Assembly (NCBI GenBank): GCA_001970955.1
Contig: MPUH01000682.1
Location: 1 to 40,303 of the forward strand
Source: Stentor coeruleus
Taxonomy: Eukaryota; Ciliophora; Heterotrichea; Heterotrichida; Stentoridae
Reading direction: 5' to 3'
Length of the DNA stretch: 40,303 bases
Shown: positions 19,604 through 28,192 of the stretch, in pieces
Layout: each line of letters begins with the position of its first letter
Numbering within the stretch: the first letter of the stretch is position 1
The notes under the pieces: model-generated
Database searches by the model: none
What the model was told of the DNA's origin: nothing
The model's input: the letters and a program-made list of their open reading frames with translations, nothing else
Program-made: the position numbers and the translations under genes

Positions 19604-21208
19604 ATGGTGAATATTCTATTACTGTTCCTCCTCTTAACCTGTGCTTTTGGTGATGGAGCAAGCAGTTCAAGTGCTGAAAAATGCACAATTGATAGTGATT
19701 GTTTACCTTATAATTCATGTCACAACGAACTTTGTGCACATAAAGAAATTTTTCAATTAGAAGGTTTAGAATGGGTTGGGTCAGTAATCTTATTAATTGT
19801 TTCAATAATAGCAAATGCAGGAGGTGTAGGTGGTAGTGTTATTTGCACAAGCCTTTTACTTCTTTTATTTTATTTTAACCCTCATCAAGCAGTAGCATTG
19901 ACTCAAAGTTTTGTTTTTGCAGGGAGTTTTACATCTGTGGCCTTAAAAATTAAAGATAGACATCCTACAAGAAATCGACCACTTATATACTATGATATGC
20001 TTATGCAATTATGTAGTCCACTTTTACTTGGAGTATCTATTGGGGTTATGGTTAATCCAGGATTTCCTGGTTGGCTTATATTGGCAATGCTAACTTTAGC
20101 AGTATTTTACTTAGGGATAAATGGCTTTATAAAGGCAGCTAGTCTATATAAAATCGAATCTCAAGCTAAAGCGTTAAAGGAAAAACAGAATGCTGATGCT
20201 GAAAAAGAACAGGAGATCAATAAAAACATAGCAGAAGAGTTTAAACATCAACATAGTGAATCTGATGCGAATTTAAAAATTAATAAGGCGGAAAAAAATT
20301 TTGAAGGGAATCATAACGACTTTAGTCAAAACAATTCAGCTGATAGTGAAAGAAATAGTTTAGACTCACTAAGCAATGCTTCTAAGAATCAAAAAGAAAC
20401 TCCAAAAGATACAAATACCAAAGGATTTGTTGATGATAAAAAAAATGTTGATTATAAAGATATATCCAGTGAACTACAAGAAAAAATCAATAAAATTCAT
20501 AAAAGTGAAGAGAAGATCATTTCCCTGTTCCATTTAATCTACTTTGTCCTATTAGCTTTATTCAGTATTCTCTTTACTCTACTCAAAGGTAGTAATTCAT
20601 ACAAATCCATTATAGGAATCAGTAGCTGCTCAGTCGGTTTTGGTATGGTTATTATTGGATATGTAATATCTATGCTTTTACTTAGTTTATATTCCTCAGT
20701 CTATCTTGTTAGGAAGACTAAAATCTGTGAATCAGCCAATTACAATTTTGAAGTAGGGGATATTCACTGGTATCCGAAAAAATGCATTATTTTTATTATT
20801 GCAGGTTTTATAACTGGAATTTTGGTTGGCATTTTAGGACTAAGCGCTGGATATATAATAGGCTCAATACTCCTTTTCTTAAAAGTTCGTCCTGAAATAA
20901 CAACAACTTCTACATCATTCACTATTACAATTACATCATTTACAGCAATGATACAGTTTTTTATTGAAGGCATAATAGATTGGAAATATGCTCTTTGGCT
21001 TATGGGTGCTTCTTCATTAGGGGCTTTAGTAGGAATTTTGGTATTAAGAAAACAAGTTGTCAAAAGAGGCCGTTCAAGTATTTTAATATATGGCTTTTCT
21101 GCAATCCTTGCTGGGTCATTTATAATTATTCCTACAGTTGGGATAATAAATACTCTTAAGCAAGTTGATAAAGGGACATTTATTATAGGATTTAAAAACA
21201 TTTGCTAA
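19604..21208 (+). CDS. TauE/SafE-family membrane transporter 1, 534 aa
   Basis: An N-terminal signal peptide (1-16) leads to a short cysteine-rich lumenal/extracellular segment (C27, C33, C39, C44). Two TauE/SafE half-repeats follow. The first has WVGSVILLIVSIIANAGGVGG and FNPHQAVALTQSF; the second has GILVGILGLSAGYIIGS and RPEITTTSTSFTITITSF. A hydrophilic Glu/Lys/Asn-rich loop (about 185-300) separates them. Bacterial relatives export sulfite, sulfoacetate or other organosulfur anions; eukaryotic substrates are mostly unknown. The gene is nearly identical in its membrane parts to the copy at 24561-26156, and the two are arms of a tandem duplication. Confidence 0.85.
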   Translation: MVNILLLFLLLTCAFGDGASSSSAEKCTIDSDCLPYNSCHNELCAHKEIFQLEGLEWVGSVILLIVSIIANAGGVGGSVICTSLLLLLFYFNPHQAVALTQSFVFAGSFTSVALKIKDRHPTRNRPLIYYDMLMQLCSPLLLGVSIGVMVNPGFPGWLILAMLTLAVFYLGINGFIKAASLYKIESQAKALKEKQNADAEKEQEINKNIAEEFKHQHSESDANLKINKAEKNFEGNHNDFSQNNSADSERNSLDSLSNASKNQKETPKDTNTKGFVDDKKNVDYKDISSELQEKINKIHKSEEKIISLFHLIYFVLLALFSILFTLLKGSNSYKSIIGISSCSVGFGMVIIGYVISMLLLSLYSSVYLVRKTKICESANYNFEVGDIHWYPKKCIIFIIAGFITGILVGILGLSAGYIIGSILLFLKVRPEITTTSTSFTITITSFTAMIQFFIEGIIDWKYALWLMGASSLGALVGILVLRKQVVKRGRSSILIYGFSAILAGSFIIIPTVGIINTLKQVDKGTFIIGFKNIC

Positions 21209-21621
21209 TGACTTGAATATTAGTGTAATTAAGGTTTATTCTTAGAAAATTGTAAGCTTAGGATAAGTAATAAAAGTGATATAGTGGAATATGTAAAGTA
21301 GCAATTATAATGTAATTATAAAAATTGTGATTAGAAATAATGGAAATATTACTCAGATTTTTATAGAATTTATAATATCATACAATGCTATTTTATATTT
21401 ATCATATGCATAAAACTATTATTAGAAATTTTTTATTTAAGAAAGTTATATATAAACATATACTTTAAAAATATTGTAATACATTTTTTATATAATTACC
21501 TATTGACTATTCTATAAGCATCTTTACTTATCATAATTAAAATATTAATAACTAAGAAAACAGCAAATAAACAACTATTCCTTCTTATCTAATATTCAAT
21601 CTTAAGTCTTCAGCTTATAAT
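21209..21621. other. AT-rich spacer
   Basis: No gene is seen. The first 80 bp are homologous to the 3' flank of TauE/SafE gene 2 up to the deletion junction at about 26233. Confidence 0.6.
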
Positions 21622-22206
21622 ATGGAAGAAAAAATTGACTTCTCCGGGATGAAAAAGAAGAAAAAGGGAGCAGCGAAATCTACACAGGACGCTGTTAAGA
21701 ATGAGCCAGCTCCCCAAGATTCTGATGCCCAATACGAAATAATGATCAACAAAGTTTTTGAACTCCTCAAAAAAAACAAAAGTGGTGTCACAGAAAAGCA
21801 ACAAAGATGTGTAGTAAAACAACCTGAAGTTGTAAGAGAAGGGACAAAAAAAACATGTTGGGTCAATTTTCAAGATATATGTGATAATCTAGATAGACCA
21901 TCTGATCATTTATCTAAATTTATATTGATGGAATTAGGAACAGATGGTAATATAGCTAGAGAAACTCAGCTTATATTAAAAGGAAGACATTCTGAGAAAC
22001 AAATTGAGTCTTTATTGAAAAAATATATAACAGAATATGTGATGTGTCAAATGTGTAAAAGCATAGAGACTATTTTAATAAAGGATTCTAGTATCAGAAT
22101 GTATACAATGACATGTAAGAGATGTGGATGTACAAGAAGTGTTCAACCAATTAAAGAAGGTTATCATCATATGTCGAAAGCTGAAAGGACTAAAGCTAGA
22201 GAATAG
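21622..22206 (+). CDS. EIF2S2: Translation initiation factor eIF2 subunit beta, 194 aa
   Basis: eIF2-beta is part of the GTPase trimer that brings initiator Met-tRNA to the ribosome. The core domain has VVREGTKKTCWVNFQDIC, FILMELGTDGN and LILKGRHSEKQIESLLKKYI. The C-terminal zinc ribbon has C142-x2-C145 and C165-x2-C168. The N-terminus is short, with a single lysine block (KKKKK, 11-15), whereas yeast and animal proteins have three blocks that bind eIF5 and eIF2B-epsilon. The second arm of the duplication has lost this gene, so this is the only copy in the window. Confidence 0.92.
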   Translation: MEEKIDFSGMKKKKKGAAKSTQDAVKNEPAPQDSDAQYEIMINKVFELLKKNKSGVTEKQQRCVVKQPEVVREGTKKTCWVNFQDICDNLDRPSDHLSKFILMELGTDGNIARETQLILKGRHSEKQIESLLKKYITEYVMCQMCKSIETILIKDSSIRMYTMTCKRCGCTRSVQPIKEGYHHMSKAERTKARE

Positions 22207-22289
22207 TAGTTAGGATAATAGAAAGATTTTAGATCCTAAGAGTTTAATATAAGGGATTTAAGGTTTAAATGTTATGAGGAAGTTAGTAT

Positions 22290-23471
22290 ATGATAATGGA
22301 CAAAAAGGTAAGTAAGAATTTTAATGATCGGATAAAAAAAGGCTGGGGCAATAGAACAGATATGAAAACTGCTGAAGAGGAAAAAAACGAGAAGAATGAA
22401 GAAGTTAAAGGACTTAGGGTTAGTGGGGATGTAAAAATAAGCTTAATAAATGCTAATAAGCAAATAAAAGAGTCTGCTAGCATATACAGCCTCAATTCTC
22501 CAAGTGGCCTAACAAACAGGATAATTAACCCTTTACAGAAACTTGACTTCCTTGAACAAACAAGTAAAACCAAATATTATCCTTCTAATTTTTCTGTACT
22601 CGAAGGCCAAAAACAAAAATCTAAATTCAAAAGCCAAACCCCCAGCATCGAGCTAAAAATCCCTATCCAAGAAGAAACCAAATTGAAAAACCCTTATCAA
22701 ATACCTGAAGAAAACCCTAAAAACTTTGCATCCAAATCTGACTACGAAGAGTTCGCTTTATCATTAATCCTTGATGTTCAAAATACACTTATAACTAAAT
22801 ACCACCTATCAGAAATCTGGCTTCCAATTGAAGAAAAATATTCCCAAGGCCCACGTTGTAATATTTTTATCTCAGCAAACTGGAGTACATCTTATAATAA
22901 AAAACTTATTCTTATACAAGGTGCTGGAAAAGTTCGAGCTGGAATATGGTCTAGGTCTGTATGTATAAATGAGTCTTTATATACAGGAAGTATGCTACCT
23001 TTTATAGAAGCAGGACTTGAAGAACAATATGATATTATGATTTTAAACCCTAATTTTATTAAAGACCCAGAAACAAAAAATCCTATACCTTTAAATTCAA
23101 GTAGGACTGAGCATGGGGAATATGTTTGGGAAAAATTTATTAATAATACTTTTGGGGAATTGTATTTGGTTGCACATTCTTGTGGAGGATATTCTGTGCA
23201 GAATTGGGCTAATACATATTGGCAAGAGTTTAAGATTAGAGTTAAAAAAATTGCTTTTATTGATGCAGTTTCTACTGTTGAAGATCTGGATAGAGAAAAA
23301 TGTGTTTTTGTGAAAAAAGTTGCCAGACATTGGAAGGCATCAGAAAAACCTGGAAACGAGAAACTTAATAGTTATAATGAGGTTTGTGAGTACTCAGCTG
23401 GGCATAACAAACATGAGTATACTTCAAGTTATGCATTTCCATATATCTTCCCGTTCTTCCAATCACTTTAA
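22290..23471 (+). CDS. Arb2/FAM172A-type alpha/beta hydrolase-fold protein, 393 aa
   Basis: Residues about 150-390 match the Arb2 domain fold: KKLILIQGAGKVRAGIWSR, LNPNF, LYLVAHSCGGYSVQNW with candidate nucleophile S297, KKIAFIDAVS, and the end motif EYSAGHNKHEYTSSYAFP with possible catalytic His. In fission yeast Arb2 joins an Argonaute-siRNA chaperone complex, and animal FAM172A is linked to chromatin and splicing. The ciliate role is unknown. The first 145 residues are charged and probably disordered. The start could be codon 1 or codon 3 (Met-Ile-Met). The last 26 codons have a decayed duplicate at about 26233-26311. Confidence 0.8.
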   Translation: MIMDKKVSKNFNDRIKKGWGNRTDMKTAEEEKNEKNEEVKGLRVSGDVKISLINANKQIKESASIYSLNSPSGLTNRIINPLQKLDFLEQTSKTKYYPSNFSVLEGQKQKSKFKSQTPSIELKIPIQEETKLKNPYQIPEENPKNFASKSDYEEFALSLILDVQNTLITKYHLSEIWLPIEEKYSQGPRCNIFISANWSTSYNKKLILIQGAGKVRAGIWSRSVCINESLYTGSMLPFIEAGLEEQYDIMILNPNFIKDPETKNPIPLNSSRTEHGEYVWEKFINNTFGELYLVAHSCGGYSVQNWANTYWQEFKIRVKKIAFIDAVSTVEDLDREKCVFVKKVARHWKASEKPGNEKLNSYNEVCEYSAGHNKHEYTSSYAFPYIFPFFQSL

Positions 23472-23515
23472 TATGAAAATAATAATAACTATCAACAATA
23501 ACTAAATTAATTAAC

Positions 23516-23760
23516 CTATTCTATTACTTTATTACAATATCTGCAATACTCTGCATCAGTCTGAAAACTATCATAACATAATGAGAATAAAACACATACC
23601 AAACTAGCATCCAATAATGCAAATCCCCTTCTAATCATCCATGCCGCTGATGAAAACTTATAAACTCTATTAGATATACCTTCTTTATCATAATTCTGCA
23701 TACTACAATCTTATAATTTTTTCATCAAAAATTCCTCACAGTTCTTCCATCTTCTAGCAT
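23516..23760 (-). pseudogene. Broken copy of the LITAF-like gene
   Basis: It aligns along its length to the intact gene at 26342-26590. A one-base loss near codon 9 shifts the frame and brings an early stop. The first zinc pair (CRNC) is replaced by MQNY. The remaining open stretch still reads NRVYKFSSAAWMI and EYCRYCNKVIE. It belongs to copy 1 of the segmental duplication. Confidence 0.85.
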
Positions 23761-23809
23761 ATTTATCTATTTACGATCAATTTAAAAAGACCATTTATTG
23801 GTGAAATAA

Positions 23810-24205
23810 ATGATTTCGGCAGCTATAGTTTTATTAGGAACTTTTTATGCTGCTAGTTAACCTTAAGATATACTTTACTTAAAGCTGGGTAATTGTAAAG
23901 CATTTTAATGTACCTCTTGACCACATAAACGGTGATCCAGGGTTGATCAGCATTAAAAACCTACTTCATATTGGTAAAAAATAGCCTTTATTCGTATATA
24001 TAGGAAATGAAAGGCCAATTGAAGATTTTTCTTTGATCAACTGGCTTGTATATACTTTAGCCCTACTACAATACAATTGTAGCTTTTATCTATCATAGGT
24101 ACTATAGAGATTATATTCATTAAACTATGCTAATTTAACCCTGCGAATGCTGATGGATAAATTTGACCGCCCAATTATGACAGGCTAAAATCTAGCTTTC
24201 AGTTC
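23810..24205 (+). pseudogene. Truncated, stop-containing 5' fragment of S28 peptidase gene
   Basis: It aligns from the ATG to about codon 130 of the intact gene at 26748-28139. The fragment reads MISAAIVLLGTFYAAS and then TAA where the intact gene has CAA. More stops and frame losses follow. Similarity ends near 24205, before the catalytic serine. It is probably the right-hand end of the first duplication arm. Confidence 0.9.
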
Positions 24206-24560
24206 TCTGGAAAAAATTTTCAAATTTTCCTTAGCGAAAAATCAACTATGTTGTACAAGCCTAGAAAAACCTCGCAATCAATGAGTCCATGATCGATTAA
24301 AAAGAGAATCATAGTCTCAAACAATATACGCTGATAAAATCTACGAAATAAGGCTTCAAGGTGTAAATTTTTCTATGTATAACTTATAGAGTTGCAATAC
24401 ATAAATCATACATCATATATTCGCATATTAGAAGGCGATTCTATAACAAAGCATATCATAATTATCATTTCACATTGAAATAGCTATAAAACAGTTATAA
24501 TTAGCTATAATTAATAAAATAGTCTGTTAGAATATAAGAACGACGTAAAAGGTTAAAAAT
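24206..24560. other. Filler at the duplication boundary
   Basis: No gene is visible and there is no clear match to either arm. Similarity to the 5' flank of TauE/SafE gene 1 resumes only within about 10 bp of the start codon of gene 2. The tandem-duplication breakpoint lies in or next to this stretch. Confidence 0.5.
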
Positions 24561-26156
24561 ATGGTAAATATTCTCTTATTGTCCTTCCTCCTATCCTGCG
24601 CTCTTGGAGATGGAGTAAGCAGTGTAAGTTCTGAAAAATGTAAAATTGATGGTGATTGCTTACCTTATAACACATGCCATAATGAGATTTGTGTTCACAA
24701 AGAAATTTTTCAACTAGAAAGTTTAGAATGGGTTGGGTCAGTAATCTTATTAATTATTTCAATGATAGCAAATGCAGGAGGTGTAGGTGGTAGTGTTATT
24801 TGCACAAGCCTTTTACTTCTTTTATTTTATTTTAACCCTCATCAAGCAGTAGCATTGACTCAGGGTTATATTTTTGCAGGGAGTTTTACATCTGTAGCCT
24901 TAAAAATTAAAGATAGACACCCTACAAGAAATCGACCACTAATATACTATGATGCACTTATGCAGTTATGTAGTCCACTTTTACTTGGAGTATCTATTGG
25001 GGTTATGGTTAATCCAGGATTTCCTGGTTGGCTCATATTGGCAATGTTGACTTTAGTAGTACTTTACTTAGGGATAAATGGCTTTATCAAGGCGGCTAAT
25101 TTATATAAAATCGAATCTCAAACTAAAGCGTTGAAGAAAAAGCAGGATGCTGAAAAGGAACAGGAACAGGAAATCAATAAAGTCACAAAAGAAGAGTTTA
25201 AGCATCAACCTAGTGAATCTGAAGTGAATTTAAAATTTGATGAGATAGAAAATAACTTTGAAGGGAATCATAAGAAATTTAATCAAAAAAATTCAACTGA
25301 TAATGGAAAAAATAGTTTAGACGATGCTTCTGAGAATCAAGAAGAAATACCAGAAGTTATAGATAACAAAGAATGTATCGATAATCAAAAAACTATTGAA
25401 TATAAAGATTTATCGAAAGAACTACAAAATAAAATCAATGAAATTTATAAAAGTGAAGAGAAAGTTATTTCTGTGTTCCATTTAATCTACTTTGTCCTAT
25501 TAGCTTTATTCAGTATTCTCTTTGCTCTACTCAAAGGTAGTAGTTCATACAAATCCATCGTAGGAATCAGTAGCTGCTCAGTTGGTTTTGGTATGATCAT
25601 TATTGGATATGTAGTATCTATGCTTTTACTTAGTTTATATTCCTCAATCTATCTTGTTAGAAAGACCAAAATCTGTGAATCAGCCAATTACAATTTTGAA
25701 GTAGGTGATATTCACTGGCATCCTAAAAAATGCATTATTTTTATTATTGCAGGCTTTATAACTGGGATTTTGGTTGGCATTTTAGGACTAGGTGCTGGGT
25801 ATATAATAGGTTCGGTATTCCTTTTCTTAAAAGTTCGTCCTGAAATAACTACAACTTCTACATCTTTTAGTATTGCAATTACATCATTTACAGCGATGAT
25901 ACAATTTTTTATTGAAGGTATAATAGATTGGAAATATGCTCTTTGGCTTATGGGTGCTTCTATATTAGGGGCTTTAGTAGGAATTTTGGTATTAAGAAAA
26001 CAAGTTGTTAAAAGAGGTCGTTCAAGTATTTTAATATATGGCTTTTCTGCCATCCTTGCTGGATCATTTATAATTATTCCTACAGTTGGGATAATAAATA
26101 CTCTTAAGCAAGTTGATAAAGGGACATTTGTGATAGGATTTAAAAGCATTTGCTAA
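24561..26156 (+). CDS. TauE/SafE-family membrane transporter 2, 531 aa
   Basis: It is the tandem duplicate of the 534-aa transporter, with the same architecture: signal peptide, Cys-rich segment (KCKIDGDCLPYNTCHNEICV), first TauE half, acidic/basic loop and second TauE half. The membrane halves differ at few positions. The loop (about 185-300) has diverged and has small indels, which suggests purifying selection on the membrane parts only. Synonymous differences are scattered throughout. The substrate is unknown. Both copies keep full open frames, unlike the other duplicated genes here. Confidence 0.85.
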   Translation: MVNILLLSFLLSCALGDGVSSVSSEKCKIDGDCLPYNTCHNEICVHKEIFQLESLEWVGSVILLIISMIANAGGVGGSVICTSLLLLLFYFNPHQAVALTQGYIFAGSFTSVALKIKDRHPTRNRPLIYYDALMQLCSPLLLGVSIGVMVNPGFPGWLILAMLTLVVLYLGINGFIKAANLYKIESQTKALKKKQDAEKEQEQEINKVTKEEFKHQPSESEVNLKFDEIENNFEGNHKKFNQKNSTDNGKNSLDDASENQEEIPEVIDNKECIDNQKTIEYKDLSKELQNKINEIYKSEEKVISVFHLIYFVLLALFSILFALLKGSSSYKSIVGISSCSVGFGMIIIGYVVSMLLLSLYSSIYLVRKTKICESANYNFEVGDIHWHPKKCIIFIIAGFITGILVGILGLGAGYIIGSVFLFLKVRPEITTTSTSFSIAITSFTAMIQFFIEGIIDWKYALWLMGASILGALVGILVLRKQVVKRGRSSILIYGFSAILAGSFIIIPTVGIINTLKQVDKGTFVIGFKSIC

Positions 26157-26232
26157 TTGCTTGAATATTAGTGTAATTAAGGTTTATTCTTAGAAAATTT
26201 TAAGGCTTAGGGTAAGTAAAAAAGTGATATAG

Positions 26233-26311
26233 TACTCGGCTGGGCACAGAAAAACGAGTGCACTTCAAATTATATATTTCTCTATATTTTTCTGTTCTTC
26301 CAATTACTTTA
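26233..26311 (+). pseudogene. Remnant of the Arb2-type gene 3' end
   Basis: About 79 bp match the end of the gene at 22290-23471 (about 23393-23471), from actc(a/g)gctgggca to the taa. Immediately left, sequence matches the 3' flank of TauE/SafE gene 1 to gtgatatagt. A deletion of about 2.1 kb thus removed eIF2-beta and most of the Arb2 gene from copy 2; the two source sequences share agt at the junction. Confidence 0.85.
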
Positions 26312-26341
26312 ACATAAAAATAATAACTATATTAACTACAA

Positions 26342-26590
26342 CTATTCTATTGCTTTATTACAATATTTGCAATACTCTGTACCAGCCTGAAAAATATCAT
26401 AGCACAATGGGACCAAACACATACCAAACCAACATCCAATAATACAAATCCCCCCTCCAATCATCCATGTCGCTGATGAAAACTTATAAACTCTATTAGG
26501 TAAGCCCTCTTTACCACAATTCCTACATACCACAATTTCATCATTTTTTTTCATCAAAAGCTCCTCCATAGTTCTTCCATCTTCTAACAT
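26342..26590 (-). CDS. LITAF-like small zinc/membrane protein, 82 aa
   Basis: A zinc-ribbon half C22-x2-C25 is followed by a hydrophobic stretch (about 42-66, WMIGGGICIIGCWFGMCLVP) and a second half C74-x2-C77 (EYCKYCNKAIE). This is the LITAF/SIMPLE domain layout, in which the hydrophobic loop inserts one-sidedly into late endosome or lysosome membranes. It is divergent, so the assignment rests on layout more than on identity. The decayed duplicate at 23516-23760 shows that this gene was present before the duplication. Confidence 0.65.
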   Translation of the reverse strand: MLEDGRTMEELLMKKNDEIVVCRNCGKEGLPNRVYKFSSATWMIGGGICIIGCWFGMCLVPLCYDIFQAGTEYCKYCNKAIE

Positions 26591-26747
26591 ATTTTATCTT
26601 CTTCATTCTAAATTGTATATTTCCTTCCTCCTAACAATGTTTCACTATCATATCTCTCTTTTTCTAATAATCTACTTTCTCTATAACTTATTTCTAAATA
26701 CAAAATCATATGATCAACTGAAAAAAGTCCATTTATTGGTGAAATAA

Positions 26748-28139
26748 ATGATTTGGACAGCTATAGTTTTATTAGGAACTTTTTGTGCTGCTAATCAACC
26801 TGAAGATATGCTTTACCTACAAGCGGGGTATTTTGTAGAGCATTTTACTGTACCTCTTGACCACATAAACGGTGACCCAGGCTTGATAAGTATTAAAACC
26901 CTGTTGCATATCGGTGACCCAAACGGGCCTTTATTCGTATATACAGGAAATGAAGGTCCAATTGAAGATTTTTTCTATATGACCGGTTGGCTTGTATATA
27001 CTTTAGGCCCATACTACAATGCTACTGTAGCTTTTATCGAACATAGATATTATGGTGATTCTATGCCAAGCTCATTAAATTATGCTTATTTAAATACCGA
27101 TCAAGTTCTTTTAGATTTTGCTCAGATTATCATGCAACTAAAATCTAGTGAATCTACTCCAGTTGTAGTTTTCGGTGGCTCATATGGTGGTATGCTTTCT
27201 GCGTATTTCCGTATAAAATTCCCTCATCTTATAGATGGAGCTATAGCCAGTTCAGCACCTGTTCTTGAATATCTTGATAAAGAAGGTATGGGGCTTATGT
27301 ATCAGACTACACAAGATTATTTTGATGTGTATCCGAATTGTGCTTTTAATATCAATGATGGGTTTAATATATTGGATAATTTTGCCCAAAATTCATATAC
27401 TTGGAATGGACTTAGTTCGATATTTCAAACATGTACACCGATAACAACAAGTTCTCAGGTATTAGCTTTAGAGGATTGGATTAGTAATGCTCTTGAAACT
27501 ATGGCTCAACTTAATTATCCTTATCCTACACAGATTTCAGGGTATTTACCTGCTTTTCCTGTTAATGTTAGCTGCTCGATTATTGGTGTTTATAGTGCTC
27601 CGGTAAAGAATATGTGGAGGACTTTGCAAGGATTAGCTAAGGTTGCCGCTTTGGTTTATAATAGCACTGGAACTGCTTCTTGTTATAGTCCTTGGGACAA
27701 TTCTACAGATCAGACAATGATTTCTTGGGGATACCAGATTTGTACTGAACTTATGATGCCAGAAGGGACCTATGGAGTTCCATATGACATGTTCCCATCA
27801 AGACCTTACGATTTCTCTAGTTTCAATGCTAGTTGCTATCAGACATATGGCGTTTATCCAAACCCAGAATGGTATCCTATAAACTATGGCTTTACACCTT
27901 TTTATGTTAATTCCTTGAAAAATTTATCAAATGTTGTGTTTTCTTGGGGTTCAGAAGACCCTTGGCAGACTGGATGCTTGAAAGAAGCACCTAATAGTAA
28001 TGTTAGGGTTATTGGAATTAATGGAGGAGCACATCATTTAGACTTGAGAAGACCTAATCGTAATGATCCACAATCTGTTATTAGTGCTAGAAATAGTGAA
28101 CAAGATCTTATTGAACAGTGGATTGGATGGAGTGGATAG
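26748..28139 (+). CDS. S28-family serine carboxypeptidase (prolyl), 463 aa
   Basis: A signal peptide (1-15) fits a secreted or lysosomal enzyme. S28 landmarks are FVYTGNEGPIEDF, EHRYYGDSMP, nucleophile S145 in VVFGGSYGGMLSAYFR, catalytic Asp404 in SWGSEDPWQTG and His429/430 in GGAHHLDLRRPN. The family includes lysosomal Pro-X carboxypeptidase and dipeptidyl peptidase 2, which cleave after proline; the exact type is not resolved. Several N-glycosylation sequons are present. Length is typical. A truncated duplicate lies 2.9 kb upstream. Confidence 0.92.
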   Translation: MIWTAIVLLGTFCAANQPEDMLYLQAGYFVEHFTVPLDHINGDPGLISIKTLLHIGDPNGPLFVYTGNEGPIEDFFYMTGWLVYTLGPYYNATVAFIEHRYYGDSMPSSLNYAYLNTDQVLLDFAQIIMQLKSSESTPVVVFGGSYGGMLSAYFRIKFPHLIDGAIASSAPVLEYLDKEGMGLMYQTTQDYFDVYPNCAFNINDGFNILDNFAQNSYTWNGLSSIFQTCTPITTSSQVLALEDWISNALETMAQLNYPYPTQISGYLPAFPVNVSCSIIGVYSAPVKNMWRTLQGLAKVAALVYNSTGTASCYSPWDNSTDQTMISWGYQICTELMMPEGTYGVPYDMFPSRPYDFSSFNASCYQTYGVYPNPEWYPINYGFTPFYVNSLKNLSNVVFSWGSEDPWQTGCLKEAPNSNVRVIGINGGAHHLDLRRPNRNDPQSVISARNSEQDLIEQWIGWSG

Positions 28140-28192
28140 TTAGAAAATAATGGATTTTAGGTTGGATTCAAAGTAGTTTTTTACAATTAAAT

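Noticed and set aside
20764..21201. 145-aa minus-strand frame, also present at 25712-26149
   Set aside because: It is conserved only because it shadows the two TauE/SafE genes in antisense.
24455..24474. 20-bp match between the duplication boundary and 30597-30616
   Set aside because: It is AT-only apart from a few bases and isolated; this length is not significant at this composition.
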